DNA of 64,000 nucleotides from Flammeovirga yaeyamensis (GTDB lineage Bacteria > Bacteroidota > Bacteroidia > Cytophagales > Flammeovirgaceae), in NCBI RefSeq assembly GCF_018736045.1, contig NZ_CP076132.1:1039501-1103500 (forward strand), written 5' to 3'. The notes below the pieces were generated by a model. The model made no database searches and was not told the DNA's origin. It saw nothing but the letters and a program-made list of their open reading frames with translations. This document shows positions 8,074 through 17,847 of this stretch, one piece after another. The first letter of the stretch is position 1. Each line of letters begins with the position of its first letter. The translations under genes were made by a program, and so were the position numbers.

Positions 8074-11000
8074 ATGGCAAAGAAAGAATATTGGAAGGGC
8101 GTTGAGCAATTAACCAATGACCCTGAATTCGTAAAATATGCTGATAAAGAATTCCCAGAGCATCTACCAATTAAAGATGCTTATGGTGATAACTCAGAAG
8201 GGGAATTCAAAAGCAACAGACGTGACTTCTTGAAAGTGATGGGCTTCTCTGTAGCGGCAGTTTCTTTAGCTGCTTGTGAAGCACCAGTCAAGAAGGCTAT
8301 TCCTTACCTAAACAAACCTGAGAACGTTGATCCGGGTGTAGCAAACTATTACGCTTCTACATTCTTCAATGGTTCAGATGCAATGCCAGTAGTAGTGAAG
8401 ACTAGAGAAGGTAGACCTATCTTTATTGAGGGTAACACATTCTCTAAATATTCAAACGGTGCTGTTACAGCTCGTGCGAATGCTTCAATCATGGGATTGT
8501 ATGACGAGTCTAGAGCAAAAGATCCTTCAAAAGGTGGTGTAACAACTACTTGGAAGAAGGCAGATGCTGAGATCGTTAAAGGATTAAATGCAGCAGGTAA
8601 AGTAGCCGTAGTTACGAATACCGTTGTTTCACCATCAACGAAGAAAGTCCTTAACCAATTTGCAGAAAAATATAATGCTGATGTAGTTACTTACGATCAG
8701 GATAACAACTCTGCAATTATCGAGGCAAACAAAAAGCAATTTGGAAAAGCAGCAGTTCCTTCTTACGCATTTGGTAAAGCAGATGTTGTAGTAAGTTTCA
8801 ATGCTGACTTCCTTGGTAACTGGGTAGCTCCTGGTATCTTCTCTACAGAATTTGCTACTACTAGAAAAGTAGGACCAAATAAGAAGAAGATGTCTCAATT
8901 GTTCTCTTTCGAGACAATGTTGACACTTACTGGTGCGGCGGCTGATTACCGTTCTCCTCTAAAACCTTCTCAAGAAGGTGTAGCAGTAGCTGCTTTATAT
9001 AACGCAATTGCAAAAGCAACTGGAAATGCAACTGTAAAAGGTGCTATTAAGGATGCTAACATTGCTAGAGCTGCTAAAGCTTTATTAAACGCCAAAGGTA
9101 AATCATTGGTAGTATCAGGAATCAACGATGTGAATGTTCAATTGTTGGTGAATGGTATCAACCAAATGCTTCAAAACTATGGCAACACTATCGATTTAAA
9201 CACTCCTTTATATACTCGTCAAGGTTCAGATGTACAGATGAACGCTTTTGTTGATGCCTTAAAAGGTGGTCAATATGGTGCGGTGATCTTCTATAACTGT
9301 AACCCAGTTTACGATTACGCTAGAGGTAAAGAAATCGCAGCAGGTATCAAGAAAGCAAAACTTTCTGTATCGACAAGTGATCGTCTTGATGCTACTGCAA
9401 AAGCATGTGGTTTCAACGCTCCTGATACACATTATTTGGAAGCTTGGAACGATGCTGAATACAAAAGAGGATACTTCAGTATTGCTCAACCAACAATCAA
9501 CAAGATTTTCAATACTCGTCAAGCACAAGATTCATTCTTAGCATGGGCTAATATCGATGCTTCTTATGATGAGTTGGTGAAGTCATTCTGGAAAACAGAT
9601 CTTTTCGCTCTTCAGTCTTCTGAAGCAGTAGCTCAGTCTTTCTGGGTAAGATCTCTTCATAATGGTATCTTCGAAACGAAAAACGTTGGTGGTTATAAGT
9701 CAGTATTTGATCAAGGTGCAGACGCTGTTAACTATTTCGCTGAATTTGATGCAGCATCAGCAGGTGCGGCAGTAGCAGCTAAATACAAGACAACTGCAGA
9801 TTGGGAATTTGTTGCTTATCCATCATCAGTATTGGGATATGGTGCTTTAGCCAATAACCCATATATCCAAGAAACTCCAGATCCGATTACTAAAGTAACT
9901 TGGGGTAACTATGTAGCTATCGCTCCAGATGCTGCTAGAGAGTTGGGTGTTCATAAAGAATTCGAAACAGAGAAAGAAGTACTTAAAGTAACGACAAAGG
10001 CTGGCGAATTTGAACTTCCGGTAATCATGCAACCTGGTTTAGCGAAAGGTGTAATCGCAGTTCCTCTAGGTTATGGTCAAGATGACTTGGGTAAAATCGC
10101 TAAAGAAGCGGCAGGTTTCAATGCAATGTCATTGTTGTCTGCAAAAGGTTTGACAAGCTATGTGATTACTTCAGGTGTTTCTGTAGTAGCAACAGGTACG
10201 AAAGAACATGTTGCTCAGACGCAGACTCACGAAACAATCATGAGCCGTCATTCTATTATTCAAGAAACAACACTTGCTCAATACGTTAAGAACCCTGCAG
10301 CAGCGCGTCATGAGGTGATGATCTCTACTTACCAAGGTAAAGAGAAACCAACTGATATTTCTGCTTGGGATATTAATTCTGATGGTTATCAAAAGGATGA
10401 GCATAAAGTAACAGAATCTAAGCCAGGAGCGGCATTACTTTGGAACTCTGTAACAGGAATCAAAGCTGATGTTCACGAATATCCAGGTCACCACTGGGGC
10501 TTAGCGATCGACTTGAACTCTTGTGATGGTTGTTCTGCTTGTGTGACTGCATGTCATATCGAGAACAACGTGCCAATCGTAGGTAAGCAAGAAGTAATCA
10601 ACCGTCGTGAAATGCACTGGTTGCGTTTGGATCGTTACTATAGCCAACGTCCTGAAGAGGAGTTTACTGAAGAAGAAAATGCATCAATGACGGATTATGC
10701 GAAAATGGAGCGTTCAGCACGTAACCCAGAAGTAGTATTCCAACCAATGATGTGTCAGCACTGTAACAACGCTCCTTGTGAGACTGTATGTCCAGTTGCT
10801 GCAACTTCTCACTCATCGGAAGGTTTGAACCAAATGACTTACAACAGATGTATCGGTACAAAATACTGTGCAAACAACTGTCCTTACAAAGTACGTCGTT
10901 TCAACTGGTTCAAATACCACAACAATAATGAGTTTGACTATCACATGAACAACGATCTTGGTAAGATGGTATTGAACCCAGATGTTACTGTTCGTTCTCG

Positions 11001-11292
11001 TGGTGTGATGGAGAAATGTTCTATGTGTGTTCAGAGAACGCAAGCAGGCAAGTTAAATGCGAAGAGAGAAGGCCGTGAATTGGTTGACTCTGATGTATCT
11101 ACAGCTTGTGCGTCAGCATGTGCTTCAGGAGCAATCAAGTTTGGTGACTTGAACAACCCTGAATCTGAAGTTCGTCAACTTCTTGAAGGCGAATTGAAGG
11201 AACGTGCTTACAATGTGTTGGATGAAATCAACACTCGTCCTAACGTTTATTACTTAGCTAAAGTAAGAAACAAGGAGGAGGCACACTCATAG
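8074..11292 (+). CDS. actB: Alternative complex III iron-sulfur subunit ActB (molybdopterin-oxidoreductase-like, B1-B2 fused)
   Basis: Large periplasmic subunit that passes electrons through iron-sulfur clusters to the ActA hemes. Around residues 48-68 lies a Tat signal (NRRDFLKVMGF) ending in LAAC, so the mature protein is probably lipid-anchored. Residues 70-760 resemble the molybdopterin oxidoreductase fold, which in this family binds no cofactor. The C-terminal third is a ferredoxin-like domain with CDGCSACVTAC, CQHCNNAPCETVCPV, CIGTKYCANNCPYK and CSMC plus CASACASGA groups, enough ligands for four clusters. At 1072 residues it is full length. It follows actA by 60 nt. Confidence 0.95.
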   Translation: MAKKEYWKGVEQLTNDPEFVKYADKEFPEHLPIKDAYGDNSEGEFKSNRRDFLKVMGFSVAAVSLAACEAPVKKAIPYLNKPENVDPGVANYYASTFFNGSDAMPVVVKTREGRPIFIEGNTFSKYSNGAVTARANASIMGLYDESRAKDPSKGGVTTTWKKADAEIVKGLNAAGKVAVVTNTVVSPSTKKVLNQFAEKYNADVVTYDQDNNSAIIEANKKQFGKAAVPSYAFGKADVVVSFNADFLGNWVAPGIFSTEFATTRKVGPNKKKMSQLFSFETMLTLTGAAADYRSPLKPSQEGVAVAALYNAIAKATGNATVKGAIKDANIARAAKALLNAKGKSLVVSGINDVNVQLLVNGINQMLQNYGNTIDLNTPLYTRQGSDVQMNAFVDALKGGQYGAVIFYNCNPVYDYARGKEIAAGIKKAKLSVSTSDRLDATAKACGFNAPDTHYLEAWNDAEYKRGYFSIAQPTINKIFNTRQAQDSFLAWANIDASYDELVKSFWKTDLFALQSSEAVAQSFWVRSLHNGIFETKNVGGYKSVFDQGADAVNYFAEFDAASAGAAVAAKYKTTADWEFVAYPSSVLGYGALANNPYIQETPDPITKVTWGNYVAIAPDAARELGVHKEFETEKEVLKVTTKAGEFELPVIMQPGLAKGVIAVPLGYGQDDLGKIAKEAAGFNAMSLLSAKGLTSYVITSGVSVVATGTKEHVAQTQTHETIMSRHSIIQETTLAQYVKNPAAARHEVMISTYQGKEKPTDISAWDINSDGYQKDEHKVTESKPGAALLWNSVTGIKADVHEYPGHHWGLAIDLNSCDGCSACVTACHIENNVPIVGKQEVINRREMHWLRLDRYYSQRPEEEFTEEENASMTDYAKMERSARNPEVVFQPMMCQHCNNAPCETVCPVAATSHSSEGLNQMTYNRCIGTKYCANNCPYKVRRFNWFKYHNNNEFDYHMNNDLGKMVLNPDVTVRSRGVMEKCSMCVQRTQAGKLNAKREGRELVDSDVSTACASACASGAIKFGDLNNPESEVRQLLEGELKERAYNVLDEINTRPNVYYLAKVRNKEEAHS

Positions 11293-11360
11293 TAAACTAA
11301 GTGATGTACATTACTTAGGACTCAATTTAAGTTAAGTATTCATACTCTACATAAGATAAA

Positions 11361-12788
11361 ATGCAGATTGTATCGAAAGTCCGTGAACCACTGGTAACTG
11401 GTGGTAAAACATACAAGGACATAACAGAAGATGTCTGTCGACCAGTAGAAGGTAATCCATCGATGGGATGGTTTGCAGGAATGGGCCTCTCGCTTGTTCT
11501 ACTTCTAGCAGGTGGAGCTTTTCTTGGAGAAATGCTTTGGTCTGGTATCGGTCGATGGGGTCTTAACAAGACAGTTCAATGGGCGTGGGATATTACCAAC
11601 TTCGTATGGTGGGTAGGTATCGGTCACGCAGGTACACTAATCTCAGCGGTATTGTTGTTATTCCGTCAAAAATGGAGAACTTCAATTAACCGTGCAGCAG
11701 AAGCGATGACTATCTTTGCCGTAATCTGTGCCGCTATCTGGCCAGTAGTACACATGGGTCGTCCTTGGATTGGTGGTATTTGGGCATTGCCATTACCAAA
11801 CACTTATGGTTCTCTTTGGGTGAACTTTAACTCACCTCTACTTTGGGACGTATTCGCGATCTCAACGTATTTCTCAGTATCATTAGTATTCTGGTTTATT
11901 GGTCTAATTCCTGACTTTGCAACTATCCGTGACCGTGCAATCAAACCAATTCCACGTTTGATCTACGGTGCACTTTCAATGGGCTTTAATGGTTCAGCGA
12001 AAACTTGGATGCACTATGAAGCAGTTTCATTGATTTTAGCAGGTTTATCAACACCTCTAGTACTTTCAGTACACACAATTGTATCAATGGACTTTGCAAC
12101 ATCAGTAATTCCAGGATGGCATACGACAATCTTCCCTCCATACTTCGTTGCAGGTGCGATCTTCTCAGGATTCGCCATGGTATTAACGTTGATGTTGGTA
12201 ACTCGTAAGCTTTATAAATTAGAAGACTACATTACTATGGAGCACATCGAAATGATGTCACTAGTAGTTACAATTACTGGTTCTGTAGTAGGTATCGCAT
12301 ATATCACTGAATTCGTGATCGCTTGGTACTCAGGTGTAGAATACGAGCAATACGCTTTCGTTAACCGTATGACTGGCCAATACTGGTGGGCATACTGGTC
12401 GATGATGGGTTGTAACGTAATCTCTCCTCAAGTATTCTACTTCAAAAAACTAAGAACAAGCATTCCATTTATTTTCTTCATCTCAATTGTAGTAAACATT
12501 GGTATGTGGTTCGAGCGTTTTGTAATTATCGTTACTTCACTTCACCGTGACTTCCTTCCATCTTCGTGGGTGTATTTCTCACCAACGATTTATGATGTAA
12601 TGTGTTACGTATTTACTTTCGGATTGTTCTTCACATTGTTCTTAGCATTTGCGAAGTACTTCCCTGTCGTAAACATGGCAGAAGTGAAATCAGTACTGAA
12701 AAGTTCTGATACTAAAGTGTACCAGTCTCGTCGTACCATCTCTAACGAGGTAGTTCCTGAGGCGGATAGAGTTCCAGTTGATCTATAA
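11361..12788 (+). CDS. actC: Alternative complex III NrfD-like membrane subunit ActC
   Basis: Integral membrane subunit of the PsrC/NrfD family with about ten TM helices over 475 residues, expected to form the quinol site facing the periplasm beside ActB. Visible family segments include [18 protein letters not shown] and HMGRPW in the first half and [27 protein letters not shown] in the middle. It starts 68 nt after actB. Its stop lies 13 nt before the chosen actD start. Confidence 0.95.
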   Translation: MQIVSKVREPLVTGGKTYKDITEDVCRPVEGNPSMGWFAGMGLSLVLLLAGGAFLGEMLWSGIGRWGLNKTVQWAWDITNFVWWVGIGHAGTLISAVLLLFRQKWRTSINRAAEAMTIFAVICAAIWPVVHMGRPWIGGIWALPLPNTYGSLWVNFNSPLLWDVFAISTYFSVSLVFWFIGLIPDFATIRDRAIKPIPRLIYGALSMGFNGSAKTWMHYEAVSLILAGLSTPLVLSVHTIVSMDFATSVIPGWHTTIFPPYFVAGAIFSGFAMVLTLMLVTRKLYKLEDYITMEHIEMMSLVVTITGSVVGIAYITEFVIAWYSGVEYEQYAFVNRMTGQYWWAYWSMMGCNVISPQVFYFKKLRTSIPFIFFISIVVNIGMWFERFVIIVTSLHRDFLPSSWVYFSPTIYDVMCYVFTFGLFFTLFLAFAKYFPVVNMAEVKSVLKSSDTKVYQSRRTISNEVVPEADRVPVDL

Positions 12789-12801
12789 AAAAGAATTAGA
12801 G

Positions 12802-13416
12802 ATGGAAAAAAACACAAATTATTTAGTAGGCGTATTCGGTGATGAGGATATTATGATTAAAGCGGTTAAAGCTTTAAGAAAGAAAGGTGTAAATATCTAT
12901 GAGGTATTTACTCCGTATCCAGTTCACTTCTTGGAAGATGCTTTGGGGTATAAACGCTCATGGATGCCAAAAGCGGCATTTGGATTTGGTGCTCTTGGTA
13001 CTACTTGTGCGATTTTACTTCAATCATGGATCATGGGCTTTGAGTGGCCAATGATTATCGGTGGTAAAGGATTTATTGCAATTCCTGACTTTGTGCCGAT
13101 CACATTCGAATTAACAGTTTTATTCTCTGCTTTCGGTATGGCAGGATCGTTCTTCGTATCTCAAGATTTGAAACCTCACAAGGTTCCTCAAATTTTCGAC
13201 CGCCGTCAGTCTGATGATAAGCACATTATGGCAATTGATCTTGCTAATAATAAGCTTTCAGAGGAGGAGATTAAAGCGTTACTTTCAGAGTCTGGTGCTG
13301 AGGAGGTAAACAACAAAAGCTTCACAGAAAAAGAGAAGAAAGGTAATTTCTTCGATTATGTGGCTGATTTGTTTACGAACGGTGTAACAGATTCTGCTAG
13401 AGAGTTAAAAGGATAA
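12802..13416 (+). CDS. actD: Alternative complex III subunit ActD (DUF3341)
   Basis: Small membrane subunit, 204 residues. The conserved N-terminal core reads LVGVFGDEDIMIKAVKALRKKGVNIYEVFTPYPVHFLEDALG, with two TM hairpin segments following (about residues 50-75 and 95-120), as in DUF3341. An ATG at 12778 in the same frame would overlap the end of actC by 11 nt and add eight residues (MIYKKELE); the ATG at 12802 begins at MEKNTNYLVG, preceded by a purine stretch, and is preferred. The cytoplasmic C-terminal tail is charged. Confidence 0.93.
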   Translation: MEKNTNYLVGVFGDEDIMIKAVKALRKKGVNIYEVFTPYPVHFLEDALGYKRSWMPKAAFGFGALGTTCAILLQSWIMGFEWPMIIGGKGFIAIPDFVPITFELTVLFSAFGMAGSFFVSQDLKPHKVPQIFDRRQSDDKHIMAIDLANNKLSEEEIKALLSESGAEEVNNKSFTEKEKKGNFFDYVADLFTNGVTDSARELKG

Positions 13417-13442
13417 TTAATCACGATTTAAATTACGCAAAC

Positions 13443-14141
13443 ATGCGAGGCAATAAAGTTGTAATGAAAGCAATCGCAATTGGTGCAGCAGCGTTGGCAA
13501 TGACGGGATGTAAAATTCAAGGTGACGGTGAATTCACGGGTCTTGAATATGCTCCTCAAATGTACCACACTGTACCTTACGAGCCGCTTTCTCAATTCAC
13601 GTATGACGGCATTAGAGGTGGTTTCCTTGAAGAATTCTACTACGAGGACTTTATCAACTCTAACCCGTACAACGATTATTATTCTGCTGGTAAAAAAGAC
13701 AGAGTAATTAACGTTAAGGAGCCAGTTGCAGGTACTGTGAAGCGTCAAAACTTCACTGCTGTGACGAAGGAAGCTGCTGCGAAACCAGATCAGGAATTAC
13801 TATACTATATGGACATTCCTGCTGATCAAGCAGAGTGGGCTGCAGAAAACTTGAAAAACCCATTGGAGGCAACTCCAGAAGTGGTTGCTCAAGGTCAGCA
13901 CTTGTTTACTGCTTACTGTATGCCATGTCACGGTGAAAAAGGTGACGGTAAAGGTAAAGTAGGTCAGAAATACGGTGGTGTTGCAAACTTGAAAGGTAAA
14001 GCTATCAAGAACGCAACAGACGGTCATATCTTCTTCGTGATCACTCACGGTAAAGGACGTATGTGGCCACACAAATCACAGTTGAACCCTGAAGAACGTT
14101 GGGCTGTGGTGAAATATGTTAGAAAACTTCAAGGTAACTAA
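13443..14141 (+). CDS. actE: Alternative complex III monoheme cytochrome c lipoprotein ActE
   Basis: Monoheme cytochrome c that takes electrons from ActA and hands them on to an oxidase or soluble carrier. A short signal peptide ends in a lipobox AMTGC, so the mature protein is lipid-anchored in the periplasm. The C-terminal cytochrome domain has CMPCH followed by GEKGDGKGKVGQKYGG and a Met-ligand candidate in GKGRMWPHK. At 232 residues it matches the family. A start at the internal ATG 13464 would still leave the lipobox in place, so the first residue is not certain. Confidence 0.93.
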   Translation: MRGNKVVMKAIAIGAAALAMTGCKIQGDGEFTGLEYAPQMYHTVPYEPLSQFTYDGIRGGFLEEFYYEDFINSNPYNDYYSAGKKDRVINVKEPVAGTVKRQNFTAVTKEAAAKPDQELLYYMDIPADQAEWAAENLKNPLEATPEVVAQGQHLFTAYCMPCHGEKGDGKGKVGQKYGGVANLKGKAIKNATDGHIFFVITHGKGRMWPHKSQLNPEERWAVVKYVRKLQGN

Positions 14142-14177
14142 GATCGTCCCAACGGTCTAAACTATATTTTATAGAAT

Positions 14178-15524
14178 ATGGCACACGTAGATGTAGATCT
14201 AAAAAATATCCAAGAGCAGTTTACTTTCGGAGGTAAACTGAAGAAGAACGTGTTGCTCATCGGCGGTATCGGTGTGGTACTGTTCGTGTTGGGTACGATC
14301 TTCTTGATGATGGGTGGTGGTCACGATGATCATCACGCAGCTGTAGAGCATGCAACTGAAGTAGCTTCGGCACACTCAGGAGATGCTCACGGAGACGCTC
14401 ACGGTGGAGAGCATCATGCAGAATACCACTGGTGGCAGCGTATTATTGTCGATTTCTGGTTGAACGGTGTGTTCTTCACAGGAGTGGCATTGTTAGGATT
14501 CTTCTTCTTTGCACTTCAATATGTAGCTAACTCAGGTTGGCCTGTATTGATCAAAAGAGTAATGTTGAACTTCCGTCACTTTATCCCTGTTGGTGGTATT
14601 GTATTGTTACTAACTTTCTTAGTTGGTTCTCATACGATCTTCCACTGGACACATGATGGAATTGCGGATCCTAATTCTTCACACTATGATGCAATTATTG
14701 CAGGTAAAGTAGATTTCTTGAATACTCCTTTCTTCTTATTTAGATTGGTACTATTCATTTGTGTATGGACATTCTTCGGTTTTGTATTGAACAAAATCAC
14801 TAAAGCTGAAGATGCAGACATGTCAGGTACTACTAAGTATTTCAGAAAAGCTCAACGTATTTCAGTGGCTTTCTTGATCTTCTTTGGTATTTCTGAATCA
14901 GTAACTTCATGGGACTGGGTAATGTCAATCGATACGCACTGGTACTCTACTTTATTCGGATGGTATTTACTTGCAGGTTGGTTAGTAACTGCAGTGGCTT
15001 TCATGTCATTGTTTGTCATCATCCTTCAAGAAATGGGATATTTGAAAGCAGTAAATGAGAATCACCTACACGATTTAGGTAAATTCTTGTTCGGTTTCTC
15101 AATTTTCTGGTCGTACTTGTGGTTCTCTCAATTCTTATTGATTTACTACGCGAACATTCCAGAAGAAACAATCTATTTCGTAGATCGTTTGAGAAGCGCA
15201 ACTTATGCTCCTTTATTCTTCACTATCTTAATTACAAACTTTATCTTCCCATTCTTTGTATTGATGACAAGAGATGCAAAACGTAAGACGATGATGATGA
15301 AAATTGTTGCTGTAGTAGTAATTTTCGGTCACTTCTTAGAGTATGCTATCCTAATCATCCCAGGTACATTGAAAGAGAACGGAGGATTTGGTTTAACAGA
15401 GATTGGTTCTGGTATGATCTTCTTATCGATCTTCTTATACTTGTACTTCTCAGGTTTAAGCAAAGGCGGTTTGATTCCTCAGAATCACCCAATGTTAGAA
15501 GAATCAGTGAATCACCACACTTAA
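14178..15524 (+). CDS. actF: Alternative complex III NrfD-like membrane subunit ActF
   Basis: Second PsrC/NrfD-type membrane subunit, a paralogue of ActC, 448 residues with about ten TM helices. It lacks the quinone pocket in characterised complexes and may take part in proton movement. A notable region after the first TM helix (residues 49-84) contains ten His with Asp and Glu, forming a soluble His-rich loop before HWWQRIIVDFWLNG. The segment FFGISESVTSWDWVMSID is family-typical. A terminator follows 22 nt after the stop, so the operon ends here; oxidase genes are not next to it. Confidence 0.94.
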   Translation: MAHVDVDLKNIQEQFTFGGKLKKNVLLIGGIGVVLFVLGTIFLMMGGGHDDHHAAVEHATEVASAHSGDAHGDAHGGEHHAEYHWWQRIIVDFWLNGVFFTGVALLGFFFFALQYVANSGWPVLIKRVMLNFRHFIPVGGIVLLLTFLVGSHTIFHWTHDGIADPNSSHYDAIIAGKVDFLNTPFFLFRLVLFICVWTFFGFVLNKITKAEDADMSGTTKYFRKAQRISVAFLIFFGISESVTSWDWVMSIDTHWYSTLFGWYLLAGWLVTAVAFMSLFVIILQEMGYLKAVNENHLHDLGKFLFGFSIFWSYLWFSQFLLIYYANIPEETIYFVDRLRSATYAPLFFTILITNFIFPFFVLMTRDAKRKTMMMKIVAVVVIFGHFLEYAILIIPGTLKENGGFGLTEIGSGMIFLSIFLYLYFSGLSKGGLIPQNHPMLEESVNHHT

Positions 15525-15545
15525 CAGGTGAACACTTGAAAATAC

Positions 15546-15582
15546 AAAGCCTCAGGTCGTTGATTCGATCTGAGGCTTTTTT
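15546..15582 (+). terminator. Terminator of the act operon
   Basis: Stem AAGCCTCAG with CTGAGGCTT, extended by inner pairs, T-run after. The A-rich left side could also stop minus-strand transcripts. Confidence 0.88.
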
Positions 15583-15595
15583 ATGTATTTTCGAT

Positions 15596-15752
15596 TTATC
15601 CGTTAAATCTTAAGCCCAAGCTTAATCCAAAGATATTGTAAAACCCTCCAGAATATTGATGTGTTGATATATAACTCATAGGCGTTGTCCAATGTATATA
15701 ATTACAGAAGGAGTAACGTGAGGGATATTTAAACCATATAATAAAGGGTAGA
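15596..15752 (-). pseudogene. Possible leftover C-terminus of an outer membrane beta-barrel protein
   Basis: An open minus-strand frame ends in FYNIFGLSLGLRFNG, the alternating aromatic/hydrophobic pattern with a near-terminal Phe that ends many Bacteroidota barrel proteins, and the preceding residues are Tyr/Trp/Ser-rich like barrel strands. There is no own start: the open frame extends back through the terminator of the neighbouring gene. I read it as a gene remnant, but a chance frame cannot be excluded. Confidence 0.3.
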
Positions 15753-15753
15753 G

Positions 15754-15789
15754 CAAAAAAAAGTCTATCAAAATCACTTTTGATAGACT
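15754..15789 (-). terminator. Terminator of the minus-strand coiled-coil gene
   Basis: Perfect 12-bp stem (15762-15773 with 15778-15789), 4-nt loop; the T-run on the minus strand corresponds to A at 15754-15761. It lies 24 nt after the stop. Confidence 0.88.
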
Positions 15790-15812
15790 CTCTTATGTAG
15801 TAAGCTAAGAAA

Positions 15813-16499
15813 TTAAACTTCCACTTTCTTACCATTATTTTTTTGAACGATCTTTTTCTTCAATTGTTTGATCTCAAATTTAAGCATCGAGATTTCATTG
15901 ACTAGGTCAGTGTATTCATTTTGAAGTTCAGATCTCTCTTTTTCTTTTCTTTCAAGATCAAATGCATACCATGATTCAGTTGGAAGAGTGGCTACGAAGT
16001 TATCGTAATCTTCTACTCTGTTATGATAGAATGCAATCGCATACATTGTGTCTCTTCTTCCATCAGCAGGTTTAATAAACTTTTTGTTGATGGTTAACTT
16101 TACATTATTCTCTGTGATGAAAGAATAAGTATGTCGGCTATGATCAATCAAAGCAAGTTTTTCACCTTTATTGAAATAGTAATCTTTCTGATTGGTCTTA
16201 CTTGTAATTGAAATATCTTTTTTGACAATACCGAAAGCTTTTGTATGAGGCATTAAGTCATCTTTCAGCTGACTTATTGAATCTCTTTCATGTATCAATC
16301 TGATTTTTTGACGATCCAAACGATCGATCATAGTTTGAAGATATGCTGAATCTTCTTCAAACTTAATTAGAAGTACTTTTAGCTGTTCTTCTTTTTGGAA
16401 TAATTCTTTTTCTAAGCTAACAAATTGTTGACCGAAGGAAGAAAGAGAAGTGCCTATAAAAAGAAGAAAAGTAATAAATCGTAGCGTACTTTTATTCAT
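15813..16499 (-). CDS. Secreted coiled-coil protein of unknown function
   Basis: A 228-residue protein with signal peptide (1-23, ending SSFGQ). Two helical coiled-coil regions, about 26-85 and 180-220 and rich in Glu/Lys/Leu, flank a middle region with beta character (FNKGEKLALIDHSRHTYSFI, then VKLTINKKF). No cysteine, lipobox or known motif. It would stay in the periplasm or be exported. A -7-like TACTTTTG on the minus strand (16591-16598) lies about 90 nt upstream. It is a single-gene unit. No family was recognised. Confidence 0.6.
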   Translation of the reverse strand: MNKSTLRFITFLLFIGTSLSSFGQQFVSLEKELFQKEEQLKVLLIKFEEDSAYLQTMIDRLDRQKIRLIHERDSISQLKDDLMPHTKAFGIVKKDISITSKTNQKDYYFNKGEKLALIDHSRHTYSFITENNVKLTINKKFIKPADGRRDTMYAIAFYHNRVEDYDNFVATLPTESWYAFDLERKEKERSELQNEYTDLVNEISMLKFEIKQLKKKIVQKNNGKKVEV

Positions 16500-16634
16500 A
16501 TAGTTCAGTAGAATTTTAGTTTGTGATAATGCTTTAATTAATAGTCTTGCTAAATTGAGACTATAGTCTAATAAATTATACGTAAAATTACAAAAGTAGA
16601 TTCTACTAACTTTCTATTTTTTAGATGTTTAACA

Positions 16635-17777
16635 TTAAATATCTTTTTTTCCGAAAAATAACTTAATGGCATCAGGAAATCTCTTGGCCCAATCTCCTTC
16701 AGAATGTTTGGCATTTTTATCTATCACTAAGAATAAATCTTTACCTGAAGTGTAACCAATAGACTTTAAATGCGATATCATTTTATCAACTCCAGGTTGA
16801 AGAATTACATCTACACCTTTTCCTCCATTATCAATATAAAAGATGACTTCTCTTTTCTTGTCTTTTTGAATAAGGTCAATATAATCGAATTCTTGGTACT
16901 TAAATGCAGGGGACATACTTATTGCTCCGGCATAAACATCAGGATGCTCCCATGCGATCATAAAGCTTACTAAACCTCCCATAGAAGATCCCGCTACAAG
17001 CGTGTGCTCTTTTTCTGGTAATGTTCTGTAATTCGTATCAATTAATTTCTTGATATCGGTAGCAAATGCTTTACGATAAATTTTTCCTTTCTCTGTCACT
17101 CCATAATCATCATTTCGGTCTTTTGTACAATAGACACCAACAATAATCATTTCTTGAAGTAGGTTTGCTTTACTTAATTGATCCACTGTTTCATCCACTT
17201 GCCAATCTACACCAAATGAACTTGTTTTTGGGTCAATGATGTTTTGACCATCATGCATGTATAAAACAGGAAATCGTTGCCTAGAATTTGATGAATAAGA
17301 AGGAGGGAGCCAGACAATGATATCTCTATCCTCTAAACCTTTTATCTTGAAGTCTTTGAAATACTCTACATTTCCAGTAATCTGTCCTTTTGGTATCAAT
17401 TTACTTCCATCTGTCCAGTTATTGATGCTTATTTCTATGGTTGTATCTTTATCAGGCATCATAAATTCTAAGTTACCCCATTCGTTACCATCTTTATCAG
17501 CTGCTTGAAATTTCCAATCACCTTGAGTGAATTTATATTCTACTAAATCGTTAACCTCAAAGAACGAAGAGAAAGTATAATGTTGATTATCTATTTTGCT
17601 CAACTGAATAGCTGAGGGATCCCAATTACCCAATTTTTGCTGATTTCCTGTAATAAAAATATCTTTTTCAACAGGTTGGTTTAAAGTGATTTTCCAAGTA
17701 ACCTCCGGAGAGTTTGATGTAGAATCACATGATGTCAAGCTTAAAAGGAACAAGAATAGATAGAGTAAGTATTTCAT
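16635..17777 (-). CDS. Lipoprotein esterase with N-terminal starch-binding (CBM20-like) module
   Basis: A predicted periplasmic or surface carboxyl esterase of the alpha/beta-hydrolase esterase D (Fes/Enterochelin-esterase-like) group. Start at 17777 gives a lipoprotein signal with LLSLTSC (Cys17); an upstream ATG at 17813 is less likely. Residues 25-120 form a CBM20-like module with ITGNQQKLGNWDP, VEYKFTQGDW and a closing NNW. Residues 135-380 hold the hydrolase: VLYMHDGQN, the nucleophile elbow GSSMGG (Ser265), and a C-terminal KHSEGDWAKRFPDA with the likely catalytic His358. The pairing suggests de-esterification of a starch- or glucan-bound substrate, which is inference. Nearby genes give no hint. 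Confidence 0.82.
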   Translation of the reverse strand: MKYLLYLFLFLLSLTSCDSTSNSPEVTWKITLNQPVEKDIFITGNQQKLGNWDPSAIQLSKIDNQHYTFSSFFEVNDLVEYKFTQGDWKFQAADKDGNEWGNLEFMMPDKDTTIEISINNWTDGSKLIPKGQITGNVEYFKDFKIKGLEDRDIIVWLPPSYSSNSRQRFPVLYMHDGQNIIDPKTSSFGVDWQVDETVDQLSKANLLQEMIIVGVYCTKDRNDDYGVTEKGKIYRKAFATDIKKLIDTNYRTLPEKEHTLVAGSSMGGLVSFMIAWEHPDVYAGAISMSPAFKYQEFDYIDLIQKDKKREVIFYIDNGGKGVDVILQPGVDKMISHLKSIGYTSGKDLFLVIDKNAKHSEGDWAKRFPDAIKLFFGKKDI

Positions 17778-17793
17778 TTCAAAAAGTTTGATG

Positions 17794-17826
17794 AAAAAAA
17801 AAGCCCCATACAAATGTATGAGGCTA
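17794..17826 (-). terminator. Terminator of the coaX operon
   Basis: Stem AGCC(C)CATACA with TGTATG(A)GGCT, one mismatch; T-run on the minus strand. It separates the operon from the esterase gene downstream. Confidence 0.82.
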
Positions 17827-17847
17827 ATATACTATATGTTTTTATCA

